Source: Niveispirillum irakense DSM 11586 (GTDB lineage Bacteria; Pseudomonadota; Alphaproteobacteria; Azospirillales; Azospirillaceae). Taken from it: DNA of 64,000 nucleotides. The notes beneath the pieces are model-generated. The model saw only the letters and a list, made by a program, of their open reading frames with translations. It searched no databases and was not told the origin of the DNA. Positions 25,443-34,518 of this stretch are shown here, piece after piece. The stretch lies in contig NZ_AUCG01000022.1 of the NCBI RefSeq assembly GCF_000429645.1, positions 62,001 through 126,000 of the forward strand, in the 5' to 3' direction. A program made the translations under genes and the position numbers. Within the stretch, counting starts at the first letter, position 1. Every line of letters starts with the position of its first letter.

Positions 25443-27763
25443 GGCGCTTCTCCCTGCCGGACCTTGGGTTTGGGGACGCGCGCCTTGAGCAGGGCCAGCA
25501 CGCCAAGCCCCGCTGTTGCTACCACCGTGATTTCACCCAGCGTATCGAAGCCGCGGAAATCAACCAGGATCACATTCACCACATTGCGGCCATAGGCTTC
25601 CAGATAGGAAGCATCGCCGAAGAAGCGTGACAGTTCCAGCGACAGGGGCGATGCGATGATCGCCAGCAGGATCGCCGTCACCGTTCCGCCCAGGCCGACG
25701 GCCAGCACGCCATGGAACAGCTTTGTCGCCATGCCCCGATCGGTAACGGCCGGCAATGTCGGCAAGCGGGACAGGACCAGCACCAGGATGATGGCGGTCA
25801 GCGTTTCCACCATCAATTGGGTGATGCCAACATCAGGCGCGCCATAGACCAGGAAAAACAGGGCGATGGACAGGCCGGTGACCGAGAGAGAGGTGATCGC
25901 CGCCAATCGCGACCGGCCGATCAGGGCACCGATGGTACCCACGACCATCATCGTTGCCAGTGGCAGCGCCAGCCATTCCCCTTCATGGAAGGTAAAAGCC
26001 GGCATCCTGATCGCACTGCGCAGCCACAGGGTGCCGCCCACCATTGCCAGCATGGCGGTAAAGATGATGGCCGTGTAACGGACCATCTCTCCCCCTTGCA
26101 GCAGGTGCGTCACCCGCCGGGCAAACCTGTCCAGCCCGTTCAGGATATGGTCCCAGCCCTTGTCGGCATCGAACCGCGTGATCCGCTGCAGCCCAGCCAG
26201 GATGGACTTGACCGGAACCAGCGCCAGGAACAGAAGCACCCCCAGGGCGACGGTCAACACCGAAAGCCCCAGGGCCGGCGTGATGCCGTGCCAGAGATGC
26301 AGTTCAACCGGCAGCGGCGCGCCCTGCAGGCTGCCCGCCACCTGCGTCAGCAACCCATCCAGGGCGGCCGGATAAAGACCCAGCCCCAGGCCAAGGGACG
26401 CCAGAACCGCCGGCCCCAGCCACAATTCCGGCCCGCCTTCATGGGCATGGGAGGCAGCCTTGCTGGGGGCGCCCAGGAAGGGCTTCACAAAGACAAGACC
26501 GGCGGCCCCCAGCATGGTGGCATTGGCCAGAATGGCAGCGGCCATGGCGGCCCAGGCATTCGGCCCGGCCCCCAGCAGCCCTTCATAAATCAGTTCCTTG
26601 CCGATAAAGCCCAGGAAGGGCGGCAGGCCGGACATGGAAAGGGCCGCGAGCGCGATGAACAGCGCCGTCACCGGCATTACCCGGCGCAGGCCCCCCAGTT
26701 CCGATACTTCGCGCGTGCCGGTGCCATGGTCGATGGCGCCCACCCCCATGAACAGCGCACCCTTGTAAAGCGCATGCGCCAGCAGGAAGACAGCAAAGCT
26801 ACGCAACGCATATTCCGTGCCCAGCCCCACAAGCATCACCAGGGTGCCGAGCGCCATCAGGGTGGTATAGGCCAGCACCTTTTTCAGGTCGGTAGCCCGC
26901 AGCGCCATCAAGCCGCCCCACATGGCCGTCAGCGCCCCTGCGGAAACCAGGGTCCAGAACCAGAGATCGGTACCACCCAGAATGGGTGACAGGCGGGCCA
27001 GCAGATAGACACCAGCCTTCACCATGGTGGCGGAATGGAGATAGGCGCTGACCGGTGTCGGCGCGTCCATGGCATTGGGCAGCCAGAAATGGAACGGCAC
27101 CTGTGCCGACTTGGTGAAGGCCGCCAGCACCAGCAGGATGAAGATCGGCAGATACAGCGCATGCGCCGTCATATCCGCGCCTGACGCGATGATGGCACCC
27201 AGCTCCGTTTGCCCGGATGCCAGGCCCAGCAGGATCAGGCCCGCCAGCAACGCCATGCCGCCCCCGCCCGTGACCAGCAAAGCCTGGATGGCGGACCGGC
27301 GCGACCGTGAGTCGGTATGATTGAAACCGATCAGCAGGAAGGAGGTGACAGAAGTCAGTTCCCAGAAAACGAACAGTGCAATCAGGTCATCCGCAAGGAC
27401 CAGCCCCAGCATCGCGGCCATGAAGGACATGATGAAGAGATGGAACCGGCCTTCCTGCGGATGTCCCCGCAGATAGCCGCCCGCATAAAGCACGATAAAG
27501 GCGCCGATGCCACAGACCAGCAGGGCAAACAGAAGCGACAGCCCATCCAGCCGGAAAGACAGTGCCACACCCATGGCTGGCACCCAATCCACCGATTGGG
27601 TGATAACGGCACCACCGGCGACCGCCGGCACCTGGAGGCCAAACCAGACAGCCGCCCCCGCCGGCACCAGGGCCAGAAGCCAGTGAGACCAGGCGGGGAA
27701 AAGCCGGTTGAGGGCAGGCGCCAACATCGCCGCCAGGAAGATTGCCAATATCGCTGTCAGCAT
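25439..27763 (-). CDS. mrpA: Na+/H+ antiporter subunit MrpA (NuoL-like, with MbhE-type C-terminus)
   Basis: Largest Mrp subunit, 774 residues. Residues ~1-600 are a NuoL-like transport domain with [41 protein letters not shown] and [41 protein letters not shown] in shortened form visible around residues 125-260. The extra C-terminal domain (about 610-770) contains [26 protein letters not shown] and [20 protein letters not shown], as in MrpA and MbhD/E. The Mrp system exports Na+ and supports alkaline pH and salt tolerance. It is the first gene of the operon mrpABCDEFG. Confidence 0.94.
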   Translation of the reverse strand: MLTAILAIFLAAMLAPALNRLFPAWSHWLLALVPAGAAVWFGLQVPAVAGGAVITQSVDWVPAMGVALSFRLDGLSLLFALLVCGIGAFIVLYAGGYLRGHPQEGRFHLFIMSFMAAMLGLVLADDLIALFVFWELTSVTSFLLIGFNHTDSRSRRSAIQALLVTGGGGMALLAGLILLGLASGQTELGAIIASGADMTAHALYLPIFILLVLAAFTKSAQVPFHFWLPNAMDAPTPVSAYLHSATMVKAGVYLLARLSPILGGTDLWFWTLVSAGALTAMWGGLMALRATDLKKVLAYTTLMALGTLVMLVGLGTEYALRSFAVFLLAHALYKGALFMGVGAIDHGTGTREVSELGGLRRVMPVTALFIALAALSMSGLPPFLGFIGKELIYEGLLGAGPNAWAAMAAAILANATMLGAAGLVFVKPFLGAPSKAASHAHEGGPELWLGPAVLASLGLGLGLYPAALDGLLTQVAGSLQGAPLPVELHLWHGITPALGLSVLTVALGVLLFLALVPVKSILAGLQRITRFDADKGWDHILNGLDRFARRVTHLLQGGEMVRYTAIIFTAMLAMVGGTLWLRSAIRMPAFTFHEGEWLALPLATMMVVGTIGALIGRSRLAAITSLSVTGLSIALFFLVYGAPDVGITQLMVETLTAIILVLVLSRLPTLPAVTDRGMATKLFHGVLAVGLGGTVTAILLAIIASPLSLELSRFFGDASYLEAYGRNVVNVILVDFRGFDTLGEITVVATAGLGVLALLKARVPKPKVRQGEAP

Positions 27764-27895
27764 TGAGCGGGCAGCCTCTTTTTATCGTTTTCGCTGCCTG
27801 CAATATAGGGGGTATCTCCCCTCCATCAACCAGAACCGGACATGGGCATGTCGAAAAACGGCTTTTTCGGATCAAAGACTTGATGGCGGAGGGGG

Positions 27896-28444
27896 TCAGC
27901 CGGGGCCGCCGCCCACCTCTGCCAGATAAATTTCTGCCATATCAGCATAAGAAGGGGTGATGCGCGTTTGCATCAACCGGTCCTCGTCTGTCAGGGGGCG
28001 GAGAAAGCGGGCTGGGCTACCGCCCCATAACTCCCCTGCCTTCACCCTTTTGCCGGGGGTTACCAAAGCACCTGCGGCAACCATGGCACCGCTTTCCACC
28101 ACCACGCCATCCATGACGCAGGCTTTCATGCCGATGAAGGCATTATCCTCCACCACGCACCCATGCAGCAGCGCCATATGCCCGACCGTGACATGATCAC
28201 CAATGATGGTGCTGAACCGGTCCCTGGTACAATGGACGACGGAACCGTCCTGGATATTGGTGCCCTTTCCGATCCGGATGGAATGGACGTCCCCCCGGAT
28301 GGTGACGCCAAACCAGATGCTGCTTCTGGCCCCGATCTCCACATCCCCGATCACCACGGCGTTCGCCAGAAAAGCACTGGGGTCGATCCGGGGCCGGATG
28401 CCGTTGAAGGGTAGGATCAGCGGCTGCAATTGATTGGATGACAT
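27896..28444 (-). CDS. Gamma-class carbonic anhydrase family protein (YrdA/PaaY-like)
   Basis: A 182-residue left-handed beta-helix hexapeptide-repeat protein. The hexapeptide region runs from about residue 25 to 140. Three histidines in the zinc-binding positions are visible: VVHCT, VGHMALLHG. Other family blocks are SIWFGVTIRGDVHSIRIG, and GSPARFLRPL near the end. The ATG at 28444 (MSSNQLQ) fits the family N-terminus; a start 22 codons upstream is unlikely. Activity may be CO2 hydration or an unknown acyltransferase-like role. The gene is alone, downstream of nothing obvious. Confidence 0.85.
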   Translation of the reverse strand: MSSNQLQPLILPFNGIRPRIDPSAFLANAVVIGDVEIGARSSIWFGVTIRGDVHSIRIGKGTNIQDGSVVHCTRDRFSTIIGDHVTVGHMALLHGCVVEDNAFIGMKACVMDGVVVESGAMVAAGALVTPGKRVKAGELWGGSPARFLRPLTDEDRLMQTRITPSYADMAEIYLAEVGGGPG

Positions 28445-28864
28445 GGGGCTTTCTCGACACTCACCTGTCTTGGACAGGGGCAGTATGCCCGCATTCCTCC
28501 CCAATTTCACTCTTCACGCGCCGGCAGGGCAGATGGGGTGGGGGCTTCAGTCGTGAAGGTTCGGCCAGCGCGCAGATGGTAAGATTCTCTTGGCTTCGAA
28601 ATTAAAAACCAAACCACCTAAATATGTAGGAAATTATGAATAATAGAGAATTATAATAATAGAGTATTTGCGCAAAAAATAAACATTATCAATGCCTTGC
28701 TTTGAGATAAAAAATTAATTCATTTCAGAAGATAATTATCTTCTTAATTTTAATGAGACATATGCATAATTTTCTGAAGTGTTTTTATACGAAAGGCAAA
28801 ACCCCACTTAAGGCCTGCTTTTCGTGGAGTAAGTTAAGCACATCCAACCGTTTCAGGATTGGCT
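28445..28864. other. AT-rich intergenic region upstream of the Rhs island
   Basis: About 420 bp without a gene. Between roughly 28595 and 28800 the sequence turns sharply AT-rich, unlike the rest of the window. It includes an 18-bp perfect palindrome at 28727-28744. It should carry the promoter of the eag-rhs operon and is the kind of DNA that nucleoid silencers bind. This is a plausible left boundary of acquired DNA; no integrase, tRNA or flanking direct repeat was seen. Confidence 0.6.
28727..28744. repeat. Perfect 18-bp palindrome in the AT-rich leader
   Basis: AGAAGATAATTATCTTCT reads the same on both strands and lies 121 bp before the eag start. It could be an operator; no known regulator is assigned. 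Confidence 0.5.
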
Positions 28865-29314
28865 ATGCCGCAGACCTGCCACACGCGCGATTTCTCTTTC
28901 CAAGTGGCGGATGACTGGGTGGACCGGTCAATGATCGCCTGGTCGGCGCCTATTGATGGGCGCGGGCCGACTGCTCCAAATCTGATGATCGCCTATGATC
29001 GACCACCGCCAGAAGAAACGGTCGGTGCTTATGTGAACCGGCAACTACAGGATCTTTCCACCCGTGCCCAAGGCTTCCAACTGGAACTGCGGCGCGATGC
29101 GATGCTGGCTGGGCAAGCAGCGGTGGAAATCATGTTCCAGTGGAATTCCGGCAGCGGGATAATCCGGCAACGCCAGATTTATAGCCTGCTTCCGGACGGG
29201 CGTTGCATCTGCATCGTCAATACAGCCCCCGCTGATCGGTTTGCCGACAGCGACAAGCAATTCCTGGCCATTCTGGACAGTTTTGTTTGGTCGGGACCAA
29301 AGAGACCGACCTGA
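28865..29314 (+). CDS. Eag/DcrB-family (DUF1795) type VI effector chaperone
   Basis: A 149-residue cytoplasmic protein with the DcrB/DUF1795 fold pattern: DFSFQVADDWVDRSMIAW at the start, NLMIAYDRPPPEETVGAYVNRQL, LQLELRRD-like strand, and a final FLAILDSFVW helix. Eag chaperones bind the transmembrane helices of prePAAR effectors and load them on the VgrG spike. It is directly upstream (49 bp) of a PAAR-Rhs gene with N-terminal hydrophobic helices, which is the expected arrangement. ATG at 28865 has AGGA about 7 bp upstream. Confidence 0.85.
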   Translation: MPQTCHTRDFSFQVADDWVDRSMIAWSAPIDGRGPTAPNLMIAYDRPPPEETVGAYVNRQLQDLSTRAQGFQLELRRDAMLAGQAAVEIMFQWNSGSGIIRQRQIYSLLPDGRCICIVNTAPADRFADSDKQFLAILDSFVWSGPKRPT

Positions 29315-29363
29315 GGGAACGCCCGACCACCAATGGCAAATCACTCCAACCCGATAGATTGAG

Positions 29364-32300
29364 ATGGACGGCGAATACAACGCCGCCCGCGTGGGCGACC
29401 CGATCAGCCATAGTAGTGCGATGATGGGATTCATCATCGGGGCCGGGATTGGCTTGGCTGTTGGCTTGGCTGTTGGCGCGGCAACTATCGCTTTGGTGGT
29501 CGGAACAGGGGGGATAGGGCTCACCGTGGCCGGGGCGGTATTGGGGGCTGTGGCAGGAGCAGGCGAAGGTGCCCTGCGTGGAAAAGAATTTGGGTCAACC
29601 TTCACCCATTCCGCCGGGCATATCGGTCCGACCTGCTCACCCAATGTCATCATCAACGGCAAGGCCGCAGCGCGTGCCATCATGGATGTCGGGCTCTGCT
29701 CCGACCATCACCGCAGACCCCAGCGCATCGCCCAAGGCAGTCAGTCCGTCATTATAAATAAACGTCCAGCAGCGCGCGTAAGCGATCAATTGGAATGCGC
29801 AGGGGTCATTGCCGCCGGTTCACCCAATGTCTTCATCGGCGGACAGGCTGGGGATTATCTGCCCATCTCGGGCGAAGTGCCCGCCTGGATGGTGACAATG
29901 GCCGAATATATGGTCATTACCGGAACCGCCCTTGGACTGGTCGTTGGGGCGGGTGCGGCGATCATTGCCGGCGGGCTCTGCGGGTTGATTATATTCACCG
30001 GGCGCGTTATCGGCGCAAAAATCGGCAGCGAGTTGATGACTCCCGTTCTGGGCAAGGTTGGTGAAGCCATTGGGGGAGAGCGTGGCCGGCTGGTAGGTGA
30101 ACTGGTCGGTGACAAAATAGGTGGCTTTGTCGGCGGCAAGCTCGGCAACCGTCTGACGGCGGGTCATCCTGTAGACGTTGCGACGGGCGAGCTTTTCACC
30201 GAGGCGCTGGATTTTGAGATTGCCGGCCCAGTGCCGCTGGTCTGGTCACGGGTCTGGATATCCAACTCGACCCATCGGGGGGAATTGGGGGCAGGCTGGC
30301 ATCATCCGTTTGACATGGCGCTTTATCGTTGGGTTGAAGGTGGCGGTTGGGCCGTACGGCTGGGCGATGGGCGGCTGGCTTTCTTTACCGATCCAATACC
30401 GGGGCAGCCGGCCCTGAACAGCGTCGAGCGGTTGATGCTGCTGACCGACGGGCAGCATCACTGGGTAAGCGACTATCTCGGCACCCGCTTCGCCTTTGGC
30501 GACCGTGATGGGGAAACCGGTCTGCACCATCTGCTGGCCGTCGGTGATGCCAATGGTAATGAAATCCGCCTGTCACGCGGCCCCGGCGGTCGGCTGCTAG
30601 GCATCCGTGACAGCGCCGGTCGCGATTACGGGGTGGAAACCGACCGGGCCGGTCGCCTTCTCACCATTGATGTGCCCCATCCGGACGGGGTGGATGAGCG
30701 CGGTCAGCCCCGCCGACTTCGGCTGGTGACATATCGCTATGACGCGGCCGGCGACCTGGTGGAAGCCTCTGACGCCCGCGGCCATAGCTGGCACTACCGA
30801 TATGAAAACCACCTGCTGGTGGAGGAGACGCAGCGGGGCGGCCTTGCCTTCCATTTCGTCTGGGACGATGTCGCGCGTGGGCGGGCTGCCCGCTGTGTGC
30901 AGACCTGGGGCACCAACGGGCTCTATCAAGCCAAGCTCACCTACGATACTGAGGCACGCACCACCGATGTCGTCACTGGCCGGGGCGCGCGGACCCGCTA
31001 TCACTGGAACCCGGACGGGCAGGTGGAGGCAGAAACCGACCCGGTGGGCGGGGTAACGACGCGAAGCTATGACCACGCCGGCCATCTACTGGCCATCACC
31101 GGCCCCGATGGTGCCACGCTGCGCTTCTCATATGATGGGCTGGGCCGGGTGGTAGAGCGGGTCGATCCCGATGGCGCGACACTGAAACTCACCTATGGCA
31201 GCGAGGACGCGGATGACCCCATCCGCCCAGACCTGGGCCGCCCGGTACAGGTGGTGGAGGCCGATGGCGCCACCCACCGCTTCACCTATGATATGCGGGG
31301 GAATCTGGCCCAACATATCCCCCCTTCTGGCCAGCCGCGAACCTATCTGCGCGACGAACGCGGCCTGCCGCTGATCCTGCGCGATGTGCTTGGCACTATC
31401 CAACGCCTCACATGGTCCGCCAGCGGCGACCTCCTAACGGAAGCGACCGAGAAAGGCCCCTGTCGCCAGTATGAGCATGATGCGCTGGGCCGGGTGATCT
31501 CCGTCCAGCGCGGCACCGATGCGCCCCTGCGTCTCAGCCGCGACGAAAATGGCAATCCCGTCACCATCCACCGCCCCGATGGTGGCACGGTGGAACTGGA
31601 CTATGACGCCGAAGATCATGTCACCAAACACAAGGACCCGCTGGGGCGGGTGACGCGCTGGCGCTATGACGGGCTGCCCTATCCGCTGGAACGCATCGCT
31701 GCCGATGGTTCCCGCTTCCAGTATCATTACGACAGCGAACTGAACCTGGTCGGTCTGACCAACGCGAAGGGGGAGCGCTATCGGCTGGATTACGACCCCG
31801 CCGGGCGGCTGGTGGCGGAAACCGGGTTCGACGGGCGGCTGATCCAGTATCGGCGCGATGCCGCCGGCTTCGTGGTGGAAAGCACTGACCAGGGCCGCCC
31901 CACCCGTTTCAGCCGCGATATCCAGGGCCGGCTGGTGGCGGCGCGGTTCGCCGATGGCCGCGCCCACCGCTATCGCTATGATCTGGTGGGAAGGCTGCTG
32001 GCGGCGGAAACGCCGAACCATGCCAGCCTGTTCGGCTATGATGCCGATGGCAGGCTATCGGTGGAGCGCCAGGGGGCGCTGGAAATCCGCCATCTGCATG
32101 ATGCGCGCGGTCGCCGCACCGGCACGCTGTTGCCCGATGGGCGGCGGCTGGACCTGGCCTGGGGCGAGGATGGGTTGCCGGCGGCGGTGTCCTGTGACAG
32201 GCGTGAGATTGCCCGTTTCCAGCGCGATGCGGCGGGGCGGGAGATCGGCCGGCAGGTCGGCAGCATTTTCCAGCGCCAGGATTTCGACCCGCAGGGGCGG

Positions 32301-33788
32301 CTGATCCGGCAGGAAGGCATCCGCCGCGGCGGGGCCGTCAGTTTCAGCCGTGCCTATGGCTATGATGGCGCCGACGCGCTGGTGGCGATCGAGGATGCCA
32401 AGCGCGGGGTTCGTCGCTATCGCTATGATGCCTGCGACCGATTGCTGGCGGTGGAAGGCAGCAGCCCGGAAAGTTTCGTTCCCGATCCGGCCGGCAATAT
32501 CCTGGCATCTGGCGCCGATGCTGGTTTCGGGAGTAGGGAGGCCAAAGGCGACCGGCTGCTGGTGCATGGCGATGCCAAGTTCCAGTATGATGAATGGGGC
32601 AACCGGGTACGGGAATGGCGAGGCGCCGGCGGGGTAGTATCGTTAACTTACCGATATGATGCCAGCAACCGGCTGGTGGCGGTGGATCGGCAGGACCGGC
32701 GCGGTCGCACGCTGGCTCGCTATGGCTATGATGCCTTCGGGCGGCGGCTGTGGAAACAGACCGCCCACCTGCCCCCGGCCAGCGCGAATGATGATACCCC
32801 CTCCCCTGGCACGGACGCCGCTACCGATCCCGTCTGGCAGCGCACGGATTTCCTCTGGGATGGCGATGTGCTGCTGGCCGAAAGCACCCCGCACAGCCCG
32901 GATGCTGCCGCCCCCGATCCGCTTTCGGTCGTCTACCTGCATGAACCCGGCAGCTTCCGCCCACTGGCACAGCTCCGCCGCAGGGGCGGACCTGACCAAC
33001 CGCCGCAGGTCTATCACTACCATCTGGACCATCTCGGCACGCCGCAGGAACTGACCAACGATAATGGCGACTTGGTCTGGCAGGCCGAATATCGCGCCTG
33101 GGGCGCGCTGGCAAAGCTACATGTGGCGGATGTCGATAACCCGCTGCGCTTCCAGGGCCAGTATCATGACCCTGAAACCGGCTTGCATTATAACCGCCAT
33201 CGTTACTACGCCCCCAACGAGGGCTGCTTCACCAGCCAGGACCCAATCCGGCTGGCCGGCGGCAGCAACCTTGCGGCTTACGCGCCGAACCCAGTAGGAT
33301 GGGTCGATCCGCTAGGGCTGAGTTGTAATACCTGGAACGAGTTTCAGAAAGCCCATAAGGGTCAGTTTAAAAATTCGACTGATGCATCTAAATCCTATCG
33401 CAACCTCGTAAACCATGAGTCTCCTTGGCCTGAGGGCTTCACTCCCACAGCCGACGTTCTAAAGCCGGGTACGCAGTTCAACATGGCGCTGAGCCCGACT
33501 CAGCCCTCCACAAGACCCGGGGCATTTGGCTCACCAGATAATATCCCCAACGTGGCTTATGTGAGAAATGAACTGGCAGTTAAAGAAGGTTGGAAACCAT
33601 CTGTTGATCGGGTCGTCACTTATGAGGTTACTAACGACTTGCCCATCCTGAAGGGATCCGTAGGACCACAAATTGACAAAGGAACGAACACGTATCTACC
33701 TGGCGGCGGCAATCAGTACCAACTGAACGTTCCCGGCGCGGATCGTATGAATTATTTAAAGATTGTGAACGAAAACCTAATTAACTAA
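29364..33788 (+). CDS. PAAR-domain Rhs polymorphic toxin, type VI secretion effector
   Basis: A 1474-residue effector. Residues 8-16 carry the prePAAR-like motif AARVGDPISHS, followed by hydrophobic helices (~20-68), a PAAR domain (~75-170) and a second helical pair (~175-225). A DUF6531-type segment starts near residue 267 (GHPVDVATGELF). YD/RHS repeats fill ~390-1210. The conserved RHS core ends with QYHDPETGLHYNRHRYY, then NPVGWVDPLGL at residues ~1309-1319, the expected autocleavage junction. The 155-residue tip (1320-1474) is the variable toxin. GC content falls at the junction (33321), typical of tip exchange. The tip begins with WNEFQKAHKGQF; see the separate entry. No VgrG, Hcp or sheath genes lie in the window. 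Confidence 0.92.
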   Translation: MDGEYNAARVGDPISHSSAMMGFIIGAGIGLAVGLAVGAATIALVVGTGGIGLTVAGAVLGAVAGAGEGALRGKEFGSTFTHSAGHIGPTCSPNVIINGKAAARAIMDVGLCSDHHRRPQRIAQGSQSVIINKRPAARVSDQLECAGVIAAGSPNVFIGGQAGDYLPISGEVPAWMVTMAEYMVITGTALGLVVGAGAAIIAGGLCGLIIFTGRVIGAKIGSELMTPVLGKVGEAIGGERGRLVGELVGDKIGGFVGGKLGNRLTAGHPVDVATGELFTEALDFEIAGPVPLVWSRVWISNSTHRGELGAGWHHPFDMALYRWVEGGGWAVRLGDGRLAFFTDPIPGQPALNSVERLMLLTDGQHHWVSDYLGTRFAFGDRDGETGLHHLLAVGDANGNEIRLSRGPGGRLLGIRDSAGRDYGVETDRAGRLLTIDVPHPDGVDERGQPRRLRLVTYRYDAAGDLVEASDARGHSWHYRYENHLLVEETQRGGLAFHFVWDDVARGRAARCVQTWGTNGLYQAKLTYDTEARTTDVVTGRGARTRYHWNPDGQVEAETDPVGGVTTRSYDHAGHLLAITGPDGATLRFSYDGLGRVVERVDPDGATLKLTYGSEDADDPIRPDLGRPVQVVEADGATHRFTYDMRGNLAQHIPPSGQPRTYLRDERGLPLILRDVLGTIQRLTWSASGDLLTEATEKGPCRQYEHDALGRVISVQRGTDAPLRLSRDENGNPVTIHRPDGGTVELDYDAEDHVTKHKDPLGRVTRWRYDGLPYPLERIAADGSRFQYHYDSELNLVGLTNAKGERYRLDYDPAGRLVAETGFDGRLIQYRRDAAGFVVESTDQGRPTRFSRDIQGRLVAARFADGRAHRYRYDLVGRLLAAETPNHASLFGYDADGRLSVERQGALEIRHLHDARGRRTGTLLPDGRRLDLAWGEDGLPAAVSCDRREIARFQRDAAGREIGRQVGSIFQRQDFDPQGRLIRQEGIRRGGAVSFSRAYGYDGADALVAIEDAKRGVRRYRYDACDRLLAVEGSSPESFVPDPAGNILASGADAGFGSREAKGDRLLVHGDAKFQYDEWGNRVREWRGAGGVVSLTYRYDASNRLVAVDRQDRRGRTLARYGYDAFGRRLWKQTAHLPPASANDDTPSPGTDAATDPVWQRTDFLWDGDVLLAESTPHSPDAAAPDPLSVVYLHEPGSFRPLAQLRRRGGPDQPPQVYHYHLDHLGTPQELTNDNGDLVWQAEYRAWGALAKLHVADVDNPLRFQGQYHDPETGLHYNRHRYYAPNEGCFTSQDPIRLAGGSNLAAYAPNPVGWVDPLGLSCNTWNEFQKAHKGQFKNSTDASKSYRNLVNHESPWPEGFTPTADVLKPGTQFNMALSPTQPSTRPGAFGSPDNIPNVAYVRNELAVKEGWKPSVDRVVTYEVTNDLPILKGSVGPQIDKGTNTYLPGGGNQYQLNVPGADRMNYLKIVNENLIN
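33321..33785 (+). other. C-terminal toxin domain of the Rhs effector (possible TNT/ADP-ribosyl-type NAD toxin)
   Basis: Residues 1320-1474 of the Rhs protein. After a linker (CNTWNEFQKAHKGQFK) the domain has the motif order RPGAFGSPDNIPN, VRNELAVKEGWKP, VVTYEVTNDLPILKGSVGPQ, and LPGGGNQYQL. A Y-E-V strand followed by LP-x4-G and then GGG-x-QY resembles the tuberculosis necrotizing toxin (TNT) NAD glycohydrolase pattern as I remember it, and more loosely ADP-ribosyltransferase toxins. This is a motif-level impression, not a search result. The domain is less GC-rich than the RHS core. Confidence 0.4.
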
Positions 33789-33801
33789 AATGGTGATATA
33801 A

Positions 33802-34155
33802 ATGAACGAAAAATCAAAATATTTATCGATATTGATAGCAAAAAATAACAAAGATATTTCGTTAAATGAAATAATACAGGCTGAATTAGACGATATATCC
33901 AAAATTATATTTGCGATTGTCAAAAATAATGAGGAAAATTCACATAATTACATCTTTCTTTTCGACGAAAAAGGAAATAAGTTAAGTAAAAATTTATCAG
34001 CGCCAAAAGGTTATATCATATATTATCTCGAAAAAAACTCAGGCATTGTTAATATAATATGCAATGAAATAAATCCAAGTACGCATTGGCAGGACTGGCG
34101 GTTTCAATTGCGTGGCGTCGATCATGAATTCGTCAAATTAGGCCCTTCATATTAG
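33802..34155 (+). CDS. Putative immunity protein for the Rhs toxin (unrecognised family)
   Basis: A 117-residue predicted cytoplasmic protein with no signal peptide or membrane segment. I do not recognise the family. It starts 13 bp after the Rhs stop, and its base composition is strikingly AT-rich (many AAA, ATA and TTA codons), unlike the flanking genes. It is mostly acidic and hydrophilic with strands such as YIFLFDEKGNKL. Position directly after a polymorphic toxin is the established arrangement for cognate immunity genes, so the role is inferred from context only. Confidence 0.65.
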   Translation: MNEKSKYLSILIAKNNKDISLNEIIQAELDDISKIIFAIVKNNEENSHNYIFLFDEKGNKLSKNLSAPKGYIIYYLEKNSGIVNIICNEINPSTHWQDWRFQLRGVDHEFVKLGPSY

Positions 34156-34189
34156 GGTGCAGAGATTACAGATACGGCAATCCCCTGAC

Positions 34190-34408
34190 AGTGGCCGCTA
34201 GGCCGGGAGCCTTTTCCAACGTAACGGTTTCAACCTTCAGGGTCGCCTGATCCGCCAGGAAGGCATCCGCCGCCGCGGGTCCGTCAGCTTCAGCCGCGCC
34301 TATGGCTATGATGGCCCCGATGCGCTGGTAGCGATCGAGGATGGCAAGCGCGGGGTGCGGCGCTATCGCTATGAAGCCTGCGACCTGGGACCAGAAAGAC
34401 CGTCCTGA
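34190..34408 (+). pseudogene. Orphan rhs core fragment
   Basis: A truncated copy of the RHS core. Bases 34229-34384 align without gaps to 32283-32438 of the intact effector gene; I count 17 mismatches in 156 positions, mostly at third codon positions. Translation gives LIRQEGIRR, then SFSRAYGYDGPDALVAIEDGKRG. There is an in-frame TAG near 34196 and a stop at 34406, with no start. Such leftovers arise when a new toxin tip and immunity gene are inserted by recombination and the old tip is displaced. Confidence 0.85.
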
Positions 34409-34518
34409 CCGACTACTGCCCCTACGGACATGCCGCCTTCCGACGGAAATTAGAACGGGGCAGTTTGGCCCACACCGCATCCCTGTGAGGAACAGGTGTG
34501 GGTCAAGCGGACGGACCA
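34409..34518. other. Gap after the rhs fragment, with an inverted repeat at 34469-34502
   Basis: No gene seen. The inverted repeat CCCACACC / GGTGTGGG has an 18-base spacer and lies close to the stop of the convergent PepSY gene; it could form a hairpin terminator though no U-tract follows on the plus strand. Confidence 0.35.

Noticed and set aside
20063..27763. fadD as part of the mrp operon
   Set aside because: There is a ~100-bp gap with its own strong ribosome site and a different function; mrp genes overlap tightly while fadD does not.
29364..33788. RHS/YD repeats as a tandem DNA repeat or CRISPR
   Set aside because: The repetition is at protein level (YD motifs) inside one intact frame; there are no regular identical DNA repeats with spacers.
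28445..34518. Rhs island as an integrated mobile element
   Set aside because: No integrase, transposase, tRNA gene or flanking direct repeat was seen; composition change alone fits tip exchange.
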